From Brugia malayi (Eukaryota; Nematoda; Chromadorea; Rhabditida; Onchocercidae): a DNA stretch of 64,000 nt. Within the stretch, counting starts at the first letter, position 1. Every line of letters starts with the position of its first letter. The notes below the pieces were generated by a model. It was not told the origin of the DNA. It did not search any database and saw only the letters and a list, made by a program, of their open reading frames with translations. Made by a program: the position numbers and the translations under genes. Below are positions 1 through 12,946 of the stretch, piece by piece. The stretch covers positions 10,221,721 to 10,285,720 of the forward strand of contig NW_025062479.1 in the NCBI RefSeq assembly GCF_000002995.4. Reading direction: 5' to 3'.

Positions 1-324
1 GAGTTTAAGTCTATGAGTACTTGTTGTTGTGTTTTTTTTTTTTTCTCTCACTTTTGATATATGGATGAAAGATTAGATGGTCCATCAATTTTTCACTTTT
101 CACATATCAGTAAATCTTATCATTATCCTATAGCCTTTGGATCGATATTTTGGCAAGATAAAGTGTTATTTAGTACTAGATTCCAGATTACAAATCTATT
201 GGTTTTGAAGCTGTGTATTATTAAATAATAGATGCAAAACGAAATAAGGCACATTGAACCTGCTTAGTTAAAATAAGTGAAGAATGCTGTAGTTTACACA
301 AGAATCATATTATCAGATAATTAA
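1..324. other. 3' flank of ILVBL-like gene, no gene seen
   Basis: AT-rich sequence downstream of the minus-strand stop codon at 325-327, with a T tract near position 40. It presumably holds the 3' UTR of the ILVBL-like gene. I see no other reading frame or RNA gene in it. Confidence 0.5.
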
Positions 325-3300
325 TCAGACGCATATGCTACCATCTCTAAAATCCGATTTGCCGATAACGATGTTTGCAACCACCGAAATACCATTCGTT
401 GCAGCTGCGAAGATTTTTTCAAAACGTTCCACTGTCAGATCTTGTTTATTGGCAATCAATGCACCACGTGCACCCAGTGCAGCCCCTACGTTGTCATATC
501 TTCTGTACTGAAAAAAGTCTCATTTTGATATTATGGAACAACATACCTTTATTATGTCAAAACAAACAACTCATCACTAAGAAAATCTACAAAGGACTCT
601 AATACATCCTACATATCCTGAGTAAATTTTTCGGAATTTAGCGTTACATACTTCATTACCACTGGTCATAAAGAATTTTCAACAACAAAACATACAAAAG
701 AAAATCTTAACTGAAAACCTCATTTACTATGAAGCAAAACTGTTTAATAAGATATGTGAAGTAATAAAATAACATACCTCAAGATCCACCGCAACCGAAC
801 TATGGAATGTAACAACTTGCTCACGCGCGATTTGTGACCAGCAAGCATCATTACCAATTAACGCTACAACAGAAAGCCCATGACGCGAAAAAGTATCAAA
901 TTCCATTAACGAAAATCCACAGGATCCATCACCGTATAAAATTACAACTGGACGATCTGGGTAAACCTATAAAAAACTAAACATAAATTTACATGAGGAG
1001 ACAAAACATAATTACTCCCCAAAAAATTTGACATGATTTATAATCTAAAGAAAGTCACACTTATTGCCTTATACCGGATCTCCTTTTATATCATGTGCCG
1101 ATCGATTCACTCATAAAGAAAAATATTCCAAATCACTAAGATATAGATATCGCATGATCTAAAATGTGAGATACTACCAAAGAAAAAACACATTAGTATG
1201 CGTAATGTTGGGATTCAAAACCAAAGTAGATGCTATGGAATTGTTTGCGGGCTATTAATATTTGAACCAACAGAGAAGAAAGTGGTATATATATATATAT
1301 TTTTTTTTTAAACTAGATTTCCTCCAAAACAAATTCTCATATTTCTATGAAATATAGGGTAACGCACAGCTTTTGCTCCAAGTGCAAAACCGGCTCCAAC
1401 ACCCAAAGTACCGAAAACTCCAGGATCAAGCCACTGTAGCGGACCTCTCGGATGTACAATATAAGAAGCGCTTCCAATAAAATCTCCACCATCAGCTATC
1501 AAAATTGCATTTTCTGGTAAAACCTGTAAAATACAAATCAACAATGTAAAAATTAAAGAACTATAACATCCTACAGAGAACAAAATTGAATAAAACAACG
1601 GTACATAACTCAAAATGACTAACTTTATTGATTAAGGATAGCACAAAAAGAGGGTTAATTCCATCTTTTACAAATGCCTCCTTCATTTTTAACAAATTTT
1701 CTGTATTTTTTTCTTTTTCTTTCTTCATCAGATATAATACCCATTCTTGTATCAACAAAACATGCTGAAAAAAATTTTTTTCCATTACATACTGCTAACT
1801 AATCATGAAGTAGCAATTTTTAGCAAAAAATGTTGTAATGAAATTTTACTAATCTGCTATGTTGTGACCTTAACGAGACAAGACAACATTTATTTCAAAA
1901 ACGATAACTTAGTTATGATCAAAACATACTGTTAATTGTACAGAAATAAATCAGGAAAATGGTTTGAGACATGATTGTATGAGGCATTAAAACTTACAGT
2001 TAAGCAAAAAAAGAAAAGTGGTACTTCATGATTAGTTGAAATCAAATAATCTGCAAGGTTGACTAAGGTTGTCGCAACATCTGCCTGGATCGCTAAATTA
2101 ACTCGCCAGAATATGCCTTCATTTTTTAACATTTGAGTTCGATCACGATTTACTGAAACGACATTAGCGTTCGGTGAAAGAACACGCCCGTATGAAAGAC
2201 GGAAATCGCATACTGCGCCTGAAATAATTTTAGTGTTATGTAACTACTGGATACTTTTAGAGGTTAACTGTGTAAACTAATTCGGTTCAAAAAATAAGAA
2301 TGAAGCACCCGCAAGAATAATTAAGTCGGCTTCCTTGAGGGTATCTTTTCTGTTGTAGCGCATATGAATAGGATTTCGCTGCCCTAGTAATCCACGAGAC
2401 ATGCCAGTTAAGAATGTCGGGATACCGATTGCCTGCAATATTGGCTACGGACTGGCATATATATATTTCAAACAAAATTCCGATAACTGATTGCTCTATA
2501 AATAAAAATCAGTGACATCCCATTAGCCTTAAATGCATTGAGGGAATAAGTCGAACATACCTTTACTGCTTTCTTTAACTCATATACACTAACGGGAGCC
2601 AAAACAGCTTGACTACCAATAATCAGTACTGGCTTCTTTGATTTCAGCACCATATGCATCAGCTTTATGATATCATTATCCTTTGGGAATGTTATTCTGG
2701 CCGGTATTGGTAGCATGCTTTCTCTTATAACCCAGCCACCACTGAACTGTCGAGAAATGTATGCTAAGAGGTATGAGTTGATGACTGTCTGGAACAAATT
2801 TGTATTTAATCGAAGAAATAACACAAAGCTTTACAAAATGTAACAAAGGATCGATCTCCTAAACGAAAATCTACGGAGACATTCTAGAACAAATAACTAT
2901 TAGTACTTTTTTTCGCATTATCATTATTTCGCTAGCAAAATTGTTTTAACGCTAAAACTAGATAAAAACTTCAATTTTTCCCAAATTTCGTACATTCGAG
3001 TATTACAAAAAACAATGTATAATGAAGAGCTTTTTGACTAATTTTGAAAATTTGCGTAAATAATTCCAAAAAATGCATCAACAGATAGATTTCTACTTGT
3101 TTGAAATTTCTGGCTTCAGCAATATTCATTTCCTTCAGTACCATCTTATACGAATATAATACATCGATGGGTATCTCCACAAAAACCGGACCAGGTGTAT
3201 CACTTTGTGCGATATGCATGGCTTTTTTGAGAACTGTTATAATATTCCTTATACATGTTATTCGAGCAACATATTTACATAATGGTCGCATTAATGAAAT

Positions 3301-4767
3301 TTGATCAATATCCTTAAAATTAAATACTTAAGCATTTTTTGAATTTCGTTATTCATAATGTTAAATCACCAAAAAAAGATGCAACTTGTTTGTGACAACA
3401 TAAGCCTATTTTAGGATGTTTATGTATAATCGGTCCTAATTTAGAGGGTCACATTCACTTAAAGACTTTTTCTACATAAATGGATTATGCGGTTTTAAGT
3501 AAATTAGTTATAACCTGTAGAGCGCCACGGTTTCTCGATAAAATTGGTGCTGCACCAGCGATAATGACAACAGCTGTTTCCGCCAACTGTGCATTTTTCA
3601 CAGCAGTAATCGTGTTTGTTAAACCTGAATTGGAGCAATTTGAGTAGAAGAGTACGAAAAGCAGTTAAACAACGAATTTATACTGTTAGACTCTTCTGCC
3701 ACTAAATGTATTAACGTCAATAAACCATTCATTTTAATTCAATCGACCTCCATTATCACGTTTCAAAACAAATCAATCCCATTACATTGCTTATTCAAGT
3801 AGGACTAATACATATAAATTAGTATATGGTATTCCTTATTTACAAAAACTGCCATCGAGTGATATAGCTATTTCAAACTACAGGTTAGAAAAAATTCTTG
3901 GGACACCTCTCTTACCTGGTCCTGCAGTAACAACCGCCACGCCAATACTCTGACGCAAACGTGCAACAGCGTCTGCTGCAAACACGGCGTTAACTTCATG
4001 ACGTGTATCGTACACCCGGATGCCAATATTTTTTGCAGCAACTAAGATCGGTGATATATGTCCGCCACATAATGTAAATATTTCGTTTATATTATGTGCC
4101 TAGAAGAATATGTAACATGCTAACTTTTGGAAACAATTATCATTGAAGATATCAATTTATCAGTGATTAAAAGATATGATTTCGGTCTACATGCTAATAC
4201 ATCTGATCTTTTAATATACTATATTTCGAAAATTTCGACATAAGAAATAAAATCGTTAGAAGTGAATGCAAAAAGAGACAATACCATAGCGGTACATATA
4301 CTTCTCAAAAAGAGACAATAAGATAAACTGCTTCTCCCAAATAAATTATATCACACGAAAATTAATCTTACCTTTAATACTGCAGCAACTAATTCGCCAC
4401 CATGATGATCCGATTCCTCATCAACCTGAGTAAGCAAATACTATATATGCCACTGTGCATACAGTTAAAAACCTTTTACTCAGCTTTTATGATTATGACT
4501 GGGTAAATAATTATACGGAATTTGTTATCCAGTAATTAAATAATTTCATCTGCTTTTATCCGTTCCCTTCATCTCCTTTTACCACAATTATTAATTTCCA
4601 TATAAATTTGTAACCTGGAAAAGTTCCAATATCCAATGTGATCGCTTGCGTGTGTACAAATCCAATAAAATTTGATGGAAAGTTTGAATGCTATCAATAC
4701 CAAAGATTTTCATCAGCCATAAAAGGAAACCAATAAAAACGAACAAAATCCCCGACAATAAACACAT
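325..4767 (-). CDS. ILVBL/HACL2-type thiamine-diphosphate lyase (acetolactate synthase-like)
   Basis: Complete 12-exon gene encoding about 643 residues (human ILVBL is about 630). Exons on the minus strand: 4615-4767, 4372-4425, 3916-4099, 3515-3624, 3097-3312, 2561-2788, 2309-2432, 2025-2218, 1624-1764, 1368-1523, 778-966, 325-507. Exon 1 encodes a short hydrophobic N-terminal anchor, as in the ER-anchored mammalian enzyme. Residues near 100-105 read DTRHEV, with the glutamate (about 104) that activates the ThDP cofactor. The cofactor-binding block runs from GDGS (about 532) to IGND (about 560). The C-terminus ends in DFRDGSICV, close to the vertebrate ending. By family the enzyme cleaves 2-hydroxyacyl-CoA in fatty-acid alpha-oxidation and sphingolipid-base degradation. 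The family's usual GNDAGW reads GNDACW here. Exon 8 has a second in-phase donor (GTAAGT) 27-30 bases further on that would add about nine residues. Family assignment is firm; substrate is inferred. Confidence 0.95.
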
Positions 4768-4795
4768 CTGTTATCTCCTAACCTACTTCTCGATC

Positions 4796-4805
4796 CTGAA
4801 AATAG
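4796..4805 (-). other. possible spliced-leader acceptor of ILVBL-like gene
   Basis: On the minus strand a TTTTCAG acceptor lies about 28 bases 5' of the ATG at 4767, with no upstream coding exon needed. This is the arrangement expected of a nematode trans-splice site; it could also be a cis acceptor for a 5' UTR intron. Confidence 0.4.
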
Positions 4806-7079
4806 CCAATAACTGGGAAGAGTAGCAAATCCAAGATTCCTTTTAGAGAAAAGAAAAGTAAGATCTTACACCGGGGCGGCGGACAAAACCAAGATCGATG
4901 CATTATTTCAATACTTGTGGCATGCAATGAATGTGCAACAATGATTTAGATAGGGTCGCATTATTTGGTGTTTTTGGAAATATCGGGATAATATAAGGTG
5001 TAAATGTCGTTGTTGCTTATTGATTTACACACACAGTAATAATTAATCAACCACTACGGCAGTATGACAAAGAATAAATTTATAGCGGAAGGAATTGTGT
5101 AGCAGCAAAAACCACCGCACGGTGCTGGTGAGCAGCAAATTATGTGAAGTGATTTCATTTTTTTAACTTTTTATAATCAAATCCAGATAGCATTTCCGAC
5201 TAGCATAGGAAAAATTTAATCAATTATTTTCAATTAAAACAATGAAAAAGACGATGAGAAAAATGATCATGGAATTTGAAAAAAAAAAAAATCCTCGGGA
5301 TTATTCACGAGTTTCAGTATATACATTTATTGATTAGTGAATTTACCGCACTTAGTTACTCAGTTGGAATTTAATGAAATATGAGAATTGTGAAACTTTT
5401 AAATGAAACCAAATTTCAGCGGGACGAAAAAACATATCAGTGAAAAATTCTCAAAATAGAAAGTTTTAAACTTGAATAATAAACTCCTAATGTTTGTCCT
5501 GAAAGTAATGAAATGTAATTGTAGTTTTTTTTCTAACATTTTATTCCTAAAACAAGATTTTCGAATAGGATTAACATTTAGCTTTTAATTGTATCTAAGT
5601 TTATTCTTTGCTTCAACTTGGAGAGTAAACTAATGTGTTAGCGATGACTTATTACGATCCGATTTTCTAGTTTCATCTTATGTCTTTTATTTTATCTCAC
5701 TTCAGTTAATACTTCCATTGTACACGTTACCATGGTTATAAAGAAAAAAAAAAGAAAACTTTACTTACCTTGGATACTTACCGAACTGAACATTTTCATG
5801 CATTTAAGATTTCCTAATATCGATGCATATTTCATCGCTTCCCACCTATTCCATTATTTAAATATGCTAGTTCTTTCATCGCACTTAAATTTCATAATGT
5901 ATTTTTTACAAATATTACTCCATATTTTATCAAAAAAAAGAAAAAAAAAATGGAAGCAGATAATTTAGACGAAATATTTTGATATTCAAAATAAAGTAAT
6001 GTGGAAATATAATTTCGGATTATATAAGAAATATGGAATGGAGAGAGAAAGAATGTGAAAAAAGATGCATTGTGGAACTAATAAATATAAAACGAACAAC
6101 TGCACTGTAATTTGTCTATTGTCCACTTTTATTTATTTATTTATCTACTTATTTATGTTTTGTTTTTATTTCTTGTTTAATTTTTCATTTCATTTTATTT
6201 CATTTCGGTTTATTTAATTAATTATTTATGCATTATTTATTATTATTATTATTTTAATTATTATTAACTCATTACCAATTTTATGTGTATATAAGTATAC
6301 TATAAAAATAAGTATGTAATATAATACACATACATTCAACTATATATAAAATGAATGGACAAACAAAATGTATTAGTATATGTACAAGTAATTTATATAT
6401 AGTTGAATTGATGAAAGATAATGAAATAAACATTAGCGATACGATGACAGTTCCACTTCAACACTGTATTGTTACTTTCAGTTACTGAAAGAAAACATTG
6501 TCACATCTTCACATAGAAAGAGAGAGGTTTCAATCTCGGTAAAATGATTGTATCCCTCTAACTCTTCCTGTTTCTCCTCTTTTTTTCTCTCTTTCCTTCT
6601 CTTTCTCTCTCTCGCTCGTTACGTTACGCCATGTAATGCATTTTTTTTCTTTAATTAGCTAATTTAACTCTTAATACACTTTTTTCCGTTGTTTTTGTTT
6701 AATCAAATCATATGATATGACATTTCAATAACTAATCGTATGCATGTATTAGGTAAATATTTATAAATGATATTAGTGATATGAAATATTTATTATTAAT
6801 AATACATGATTATATTTTGCAGTAATAAGATAAACTATATATAATAATAATATAAACAATAATATAAACTGTTTCATATATTCTTACAGCTTGATAATAT
6901 ACAAGCAAAAGATTTTTCCCTTTGGTTTTCGTTGAGTGTAATAAAGTTTAAAGGATTAAAAAAAAAAAGGAAAATCCAGAGCTGTTAGGAATACTTTAGA
7001 TTCTGTTAATCTCATCGTAAGCTTATTTGAATCGATACTTCTGATTTATCGCTCTACTGTAAGAGATTGTTTTTCTGTT

Positions 7080-7110
<31 letters not shown>

Positions 7111-8194
7111 GTTTTTCGAATAGCATTTATTAAATTTAATAAATTTTTTGAGTGTGAATTAAGTTTTAATTATGAGCAAGTTTTGAAGCTAAGAATTAAT
7201 TTAAATGAAATAAAATTTTTGAAAAAAAATGACAAAGATTGGATAAGCATTAGAGCAAATTGAATTTTTAAAAAATGAAAAAAAAAAGAATGAAAAATGT
7301 GGGCAGTTTAAAGAGAAATGCTGAAGAATCAGTTTGATAGAAAGGGAAAGAAAAAGGAAAAAAAAAAAGAAAGAAAAAGAAAATTGTGCTGTAGTGTATT
7401 TACAGGTTTTGTTTTCGTATCATTATATCTTAATTAAAAATTGATCGTAAAATCTATGTAGGCAACTGATTAATTTCTCACTACATTTTTGCATAAAGCT
7501 TTAATTGCTTAGCAACAGGTGTGTATGAAATTTATTTTATTGAATGTCCACTATTTTATTTAATCTAGAATTTAGCAACTAATATGCATTAAAAATTCAA
7601 TCTAATGTATGTTTATCATTTAACAAGAATATATATCATAATGTGAAAAGTTTTATTTTTTAAGAAATATCAAACAGGTCTTTAAAATTTTATCACATAA
7701 ATAGTTCAACTAATGATATAATTTAACAATTGACATTTGTGCGTATCTTCTGCTACCATCAATTTAAACCAGTTAATTAATCTTCCAAATGGAAGAAAGA
7801 CAAATGTGAAACTAACTATTAGAACTTCCAGTATAATGCAGTTTCAAGAAGAAAACTTATGATATTTTCATGGTGTATCAGTAGTACAAAATGCATGAAA
7901 TCCACTTTGCTATTCATGTTTAGAGTAGCGATAATTTTGTTGATTATAATTTAATGGGAATATGAGGGTAATGGCATTATTTCAATTATTCTATTAAAGA
8001 ATAACATCAAGAATGTTATATTCATTGATGTTAATCGAAAATCAATTTCAGGCCTGGCCTTTTTTTAATTGTAAATATAGACGCGTTATTTGATCGTTAT
8101 TTGATCGATCTAAATATAGATGTGTTAAAATTTTGAAGTGTTAAAAAGGAATGTATTATGCAATCATTTTTAATGCTAACAGATTTAATGGATA
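4806..8194. other. divergent intergenic region, no gene seen
   Basis: About 3.4 kb between the divergently transcribed ILVBL-like and SLC17-like genes. It is AT-rich, with simple repeats: ATT/ATTT runs at about 6120-6260 and a long T tract at about 7082-7110. It must contain both promoters, but I cannot point to a specific element. Short frames here have poor composition and no family resemblance. Confidence 0.5.
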
Positions 8195-11100
8195 TTGATG
8201 GGCAATGGAAAGTGTGTAATAGGCATGAACAATACAAATTCATTTCCGCTGTGGTCACTACAGAGTGTCCGACTTCGTATTATTATTATTCTTGCAATTG
8301 CACTTTGTATCGAAGGTTTGATGCGCACAAATATGAATATGGCAATGATATGTATGGTGAATTTAACTGCTGTTATGCAGTTTAAACAATCATTTGTTGG
8401 TAAATTTTATTATACTTAATGTAAAAATATTAGTTAAATTTAACAAATGCTATTTTACTAGCATATTATTGAAATTATTACTTTGTTATATTATTTAATT
8501 TGTTGCTTTATAGATTAGCTCATATTAGCTATTATTGTTAATTCCAATTGAATGCTACTAATATCACTTGTAACAATACTTATTTTATCGTTATGCTACT
8601 GATGATAATTTATAAAGGAATTTGTTATTAACAGTTATTCATTGTTAAAAACTGAGTGAAACTAACAATGTTTATAAGTCACATAAGGATTGTTAAAATT
8701 GTAGAATTTTTCTTTTTTTTTTAGCTCAAAAATTGGAGGAACCGCTACTGAAATATAATTATACCATTTTATCAAATTCATCTGTCAAAGTATTTGAATA
8801 TAATCGAAATTATGTAAGTTTGTTGCCTTTAATAGGTGATATAAATTTGATTGGTGTTCATTCATATTCATTCTGTTTACTGAAGAATGTTCTGAATTGC
8901 AGCATCAGTTAGAAGAAGGATGGAATGTTTATTTATTGTTTTTCGTTTTTTGAGGGAAGAGATAGCACGTTATTAGTTTTTGCAGAGTTCCTTGATAATG
9001 TTCATTTCAGAATGGTGATTTACTGTGGACAGGTCAAGAACAAGCATGGGTTTTTGCTGCATTTTACGTTGGTAGTTTACTTGTTGTGTTTCCAGGAAGT
9101 AAGTATTGATTTAAAAATTTTTTATGATGAAAAATGAAAAAAAAAAAAAAAAAAAAACGAACTGAAAGAATCTGTAGCTGATGAAGTAGGAAGCACACTC
9201 ATCATAATGGAATGTTTTATTGAATGATCTTGCAGCTCTCTTGATCAAACTGTAAAAATTTATTTTAACACATTTTAGGCTATCTGTGTGATTGGATAGG
9301 TCCAACTTATACTGTACAAGGTGGAGCGATTATTAATGTTATTGGTTCAATAACAACTCCATATATTTCACGTAATGTTGGTGTTATCGGCGTAATTATC
9401 ATACGGTTTCTGATGGGTTTTGGTCAAGGTATATTGACGCCATGCATGAATGTACTTATTGCTCATTGGTTTCCGTTATCGGAAAAAAGTACAGCGGTTG
9501 CTCTAGCAACTACTGGCAATCAGGTATCTTTTTCATTACTCTTGGAATGTGTTTATAATTTAAAAAATAAGTTTTTTTTTTTTTTTTAATTTTCTAGTCA
9601 TTTGCTATATTTTTAAAAGTCAATCGATCATATGAATTTACATATTATGAAATTTTTATTCTCAAATTTTTTAGAATGCAAAATTTCTTTCAGTTATCTA
9701 TAATTTTTGCAATGTTCATCACAGCCGAACTTTGTCAGATGTCACTTTTTGGTGGCTGGCCAGCTTCATTTTATCTCTACAGTGAGCTGCTTAAGTGTTT
9801 TTTTTTTCTAACTATCGTTATTCATATATTTCATGACAAAACTTGAGACTTAAAAGACTCTTCCTGAGATTTATACGCTAAGTATTTTATTTGCTATACG
9901 GATATTCATTTGCCCAAAATTCATGATTGATAATTTCGAGAAAAACATTCATTTTCATGCGAATCAAATTTTATCATATATTATAGTTTTTAGGCTTATT
10001 AGGTATTGGTTTATGTTTTGGTTGGTCTCTGGTTGTAAAAGATGTACCAACTCGTGTAAAGCATATCACAGATGCTGAATTGACTTACATCACTGGTTCC
10101 GCATATGGACGCGGTCAGAAGCGCGTAATTCCTCTGGTCAGTGTTTATAGTTTAATAAAATGTAACAGAAATTTAATTATAAAATTAGTGGGAGATGTAA
10201 TATTTATTTGCACTTTATAACTTTTATAAATTCAGAATTTTTCATGTTAATATTTAGCAGAATATTTCAGAATGTCCCATGGCAAAAAATATTATCGTCA
10301 ACTGCAGTCTGGTCTACAGCATTAAGTTCATTTTGTCATTCATTTGTAGTTGTTGGTACCGTGACATACTTACCTCTCTATTATCGAACTATACTTAGTA
10401 TGGGTCTCACTTCTGTAAGTAACATCTGTTATTATATTAGAATTGATGATTACTTCAACTTTTTCTTTTACATTATTTACAGCGTTTTATTTCAAATTAA
10501 ATCAAATGTTAAAATAGCTATGAAATGGTGCTAATTTCGACTGAAATCAGCTTACGTAAATTTAAACTTTTGACAAATGAAACTCTGTCTGTCTTCTCTT
10601 CTTTATTATTTATTTATATAATTGTAACATTTACTATGAAATGTGTTATATTGTCACAGAATTTATCAAAGCATAATATCTCATTTAAAAGTAACAGTAG
10701 TTCAGAGATTTAGAAACTTTGTAACATTATCATATGCTAGTATCAATCGGTATTAAATACGCCTGTTTTTCAGGTAGATTTAAGGGAATGATTTAACAGT
10801 AAACATCCTGAATACATTTCAGATTGCTTAGCATCCGATGTGTTGTTCATCATGTCTTGATGCTACTTAGGTCATATTACATTAAATGATTAGACAGTGT
10901 TGGTTTAACCTCTTAATTTTATTTGTACATATTTCAGAACGGTGTACTTTCGGCACTGCCTTTCATTTGTCAGTTACTAAGTAAATTAGCATTTGCTGGT
11001 CTTGCAGACAAAGCGAAGGAAATTGGTTTTTCACCAAATCAAGTTACAAAGATATGCAATTCATGCGGCAAGTTTTGTTTTTTTTTTTTTTTTTTTTTCA

Positions 11101-12481
11101 ATTATATAATGGTATGTATGAAGATTATTTGAGGTTAATTTTCGATTTTGATTTGATTTCATTTAACTGAAATTTATAAAGTTTTCTTAGATTCATATGA
11201 TTTTATAGCTTTTTTTTACAGCATCACTTGGTGGTGCATGCTGCTTTACTGCACTAATATTTTTTGACTACAGTCATCGAAAAAAGGCTGTATTTTTCAT
11301 GTGTTTTGCAATGGGTATTTTATCTGGTTTTGTTCTAGGATACAATACCAGGTTTTTTTTGTACTATTCTAAAAATTTCAACCATCATGAAATAGAAGAA
11401 TTTTTCGGAGACATTTCGAAAATTTTCATGAAAACAATACTATTAGGATTTTATTGAAAAAGGAAAATTTGTTATGACAGTTCAGCAAGATTTTTAAAAA
11501 AATCAGATTTAAAAATAAACAAACTTAAAGTAAAGTAATTTTTTATAGTCAATATTTCATAGCTAATATTTTAATGTAATTGGTATAATCTCAACAAATG
11601 AAGTAAATATTTGCAGTATTGTATGTATTGCTCCAAAGTATACATCATCAGTGGCTTCATTCTGTAGGCTTTGGGGAACAGTTGGTTCCATCACCTCACC
11701 TTATATCATTGGAATGATCACCATAAAGGTTTTACTACATTATAATATATTTTTTTAGGCAACTCAACCTTAGTGTATTCCTGTAGAAAGCATTAAGTTA
11801 GGTTTAAGATTCTTTCACATTTCAACTTCCTGTAGTATACATTTCAGGACAACGGAAAGTTCTCATGTATGCTTGCAGTAGCAACTAAGTCGCTAAGAAT
11901 AGGAGCTGTCCTAACGAAAACGGAAATTCATATAAGTCAAACAAATCAGTTTGTTAGATGTAGGTGAATATTAATACTTTCTAGAGCACTAAAAAGTTTT
12001 TGTTTTCGCCCATAATATCGGATAGGGTATTAAACAGCGTTATAAGAATTGAAGCTTCTATAGAACAGAAGGGTTACTTGTTTACTTTTAAACATTTTAC
12101 TCATAATTTTAGAGTGTTATGTCAGAATGGAAGACTGTTTTCATAATTATGATATGCATACTAATATTGACTGGCGCAATTTTCCAGTTATTTGGTACAG
12201 GCAAGCGATTTTTTTTTTTTTTTTTTCAATTTCATTTCTTATATCTATTTGTAATTTTTTTTTTTTTCATAATTTCACTTCATTCTGTTCAATTTTAGTG
12301 AAATACTTTCAAATTTGAACTTTATGATACATAATTTTCTAGTGCTACGAAATCTTTTTCAGTAAACGAACAGGAATGGGCGCAAGATGTATCTGGTATC
12401 TCAGTTCTAAATTATGTTAAGCCATTGAGTGAGAAAGAAATGGACAAGACACCAAAACTAGAGTTAGAAAAAGGTGTTTAA
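8195..12481 (+). CDS. SLC17-type major facilitator transporter (sialin/vesicular anion transporter-like)
   Basis: Complete 12-exon gene for about 526 residues. Exons: 8195-8399, 8725-8813, 9011-9098, 9279-9523, 9694-9781, 9994-10136, 10271-10414, 10938-11067, 11222-11351, 11617-11728, 12113-12200, 12363-12481. The first helix contains the SLC17-like GLMRTNMNMAM stretch. A luminal loop with two N-glycosylation sequons (NYT, NSS) follows. Exon 4 has the GYLCDW and FLMGFGQGILTP motifs of SLC17/organic-anion MFS carriers. Exon 10 holds a second gate helix pair with SITSPYIIG. The short acidic/basic C-terminal tail is cytosolic by family topology. Introns 8 and 11 use GC donors (GCAAGT and GCAAGC); the reading phase is maintained only if those GC sites are used. 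Family members move sialic acid, glutamate or phosphate across lysosomal, synaptic or plasma membranes; the substrate here cannot be told from sequence. ATG 8195 is chosen because the frame opens just upstream of helix 1. Confidence 0.93.
11068..11221 (+). other. GC-AG intron 8 of the SLC17-like gene
   Basis: The donor is GCAAGT after TTCATGCG and the acceptor is TTTACAG. Joining at these sites gives an Ala codon across the junction and keeps the frame into exon 9; no GT donor nearby does so. Confidence 0.85.
12201..12362 (+). other. GC-AG intron 11 of the SLC17-like gene
   Basis: The donor is GCAAGC after GGTACAG and the acceptor is TTTTTCAG. The join creates a Val codon and the reading frame proceeds through the C-terminal tail to the stop at 12479-12481. 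Confidence 0.8.
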
Positions 12482-12906
12482 AGGAGGCAAGAGAGAGTTT
12501 GGATGAAGCGGTGGTGGATAGGATCAAGTATTATTATTATTATTGGCACACCTTAAAATTAACTGAATTAATCTTTACAGAGCTTCAGATACATTTATAG
12601 GATTTGAAATTTGCGAAATTTTTTGACAAATATTTCTTGTTTTATTAGATTGGTACAAAACGAAATACGGTTTGCATACTGCTATTTGTTTTATATTAGA
12701 ATGTATTCATAGAAAAATGCAGTTACATCATATTTAATGCTCTTTTTTTTTTTGCTTCACGGTCTTTGTTTTACTAGCATTATTGTTATTAATTATTACA
12801 TGTTAGATTTTGTTTAGGAGAATGGTGTTAAACAAAGAGAGTAAATTTGAATATTTTTTCTTTTAAATTCGAAATGAATCGTAGAGGGAACTGGCAATAT
12901 CAATGA

Positions 12907-12946
<40 letters not shown>

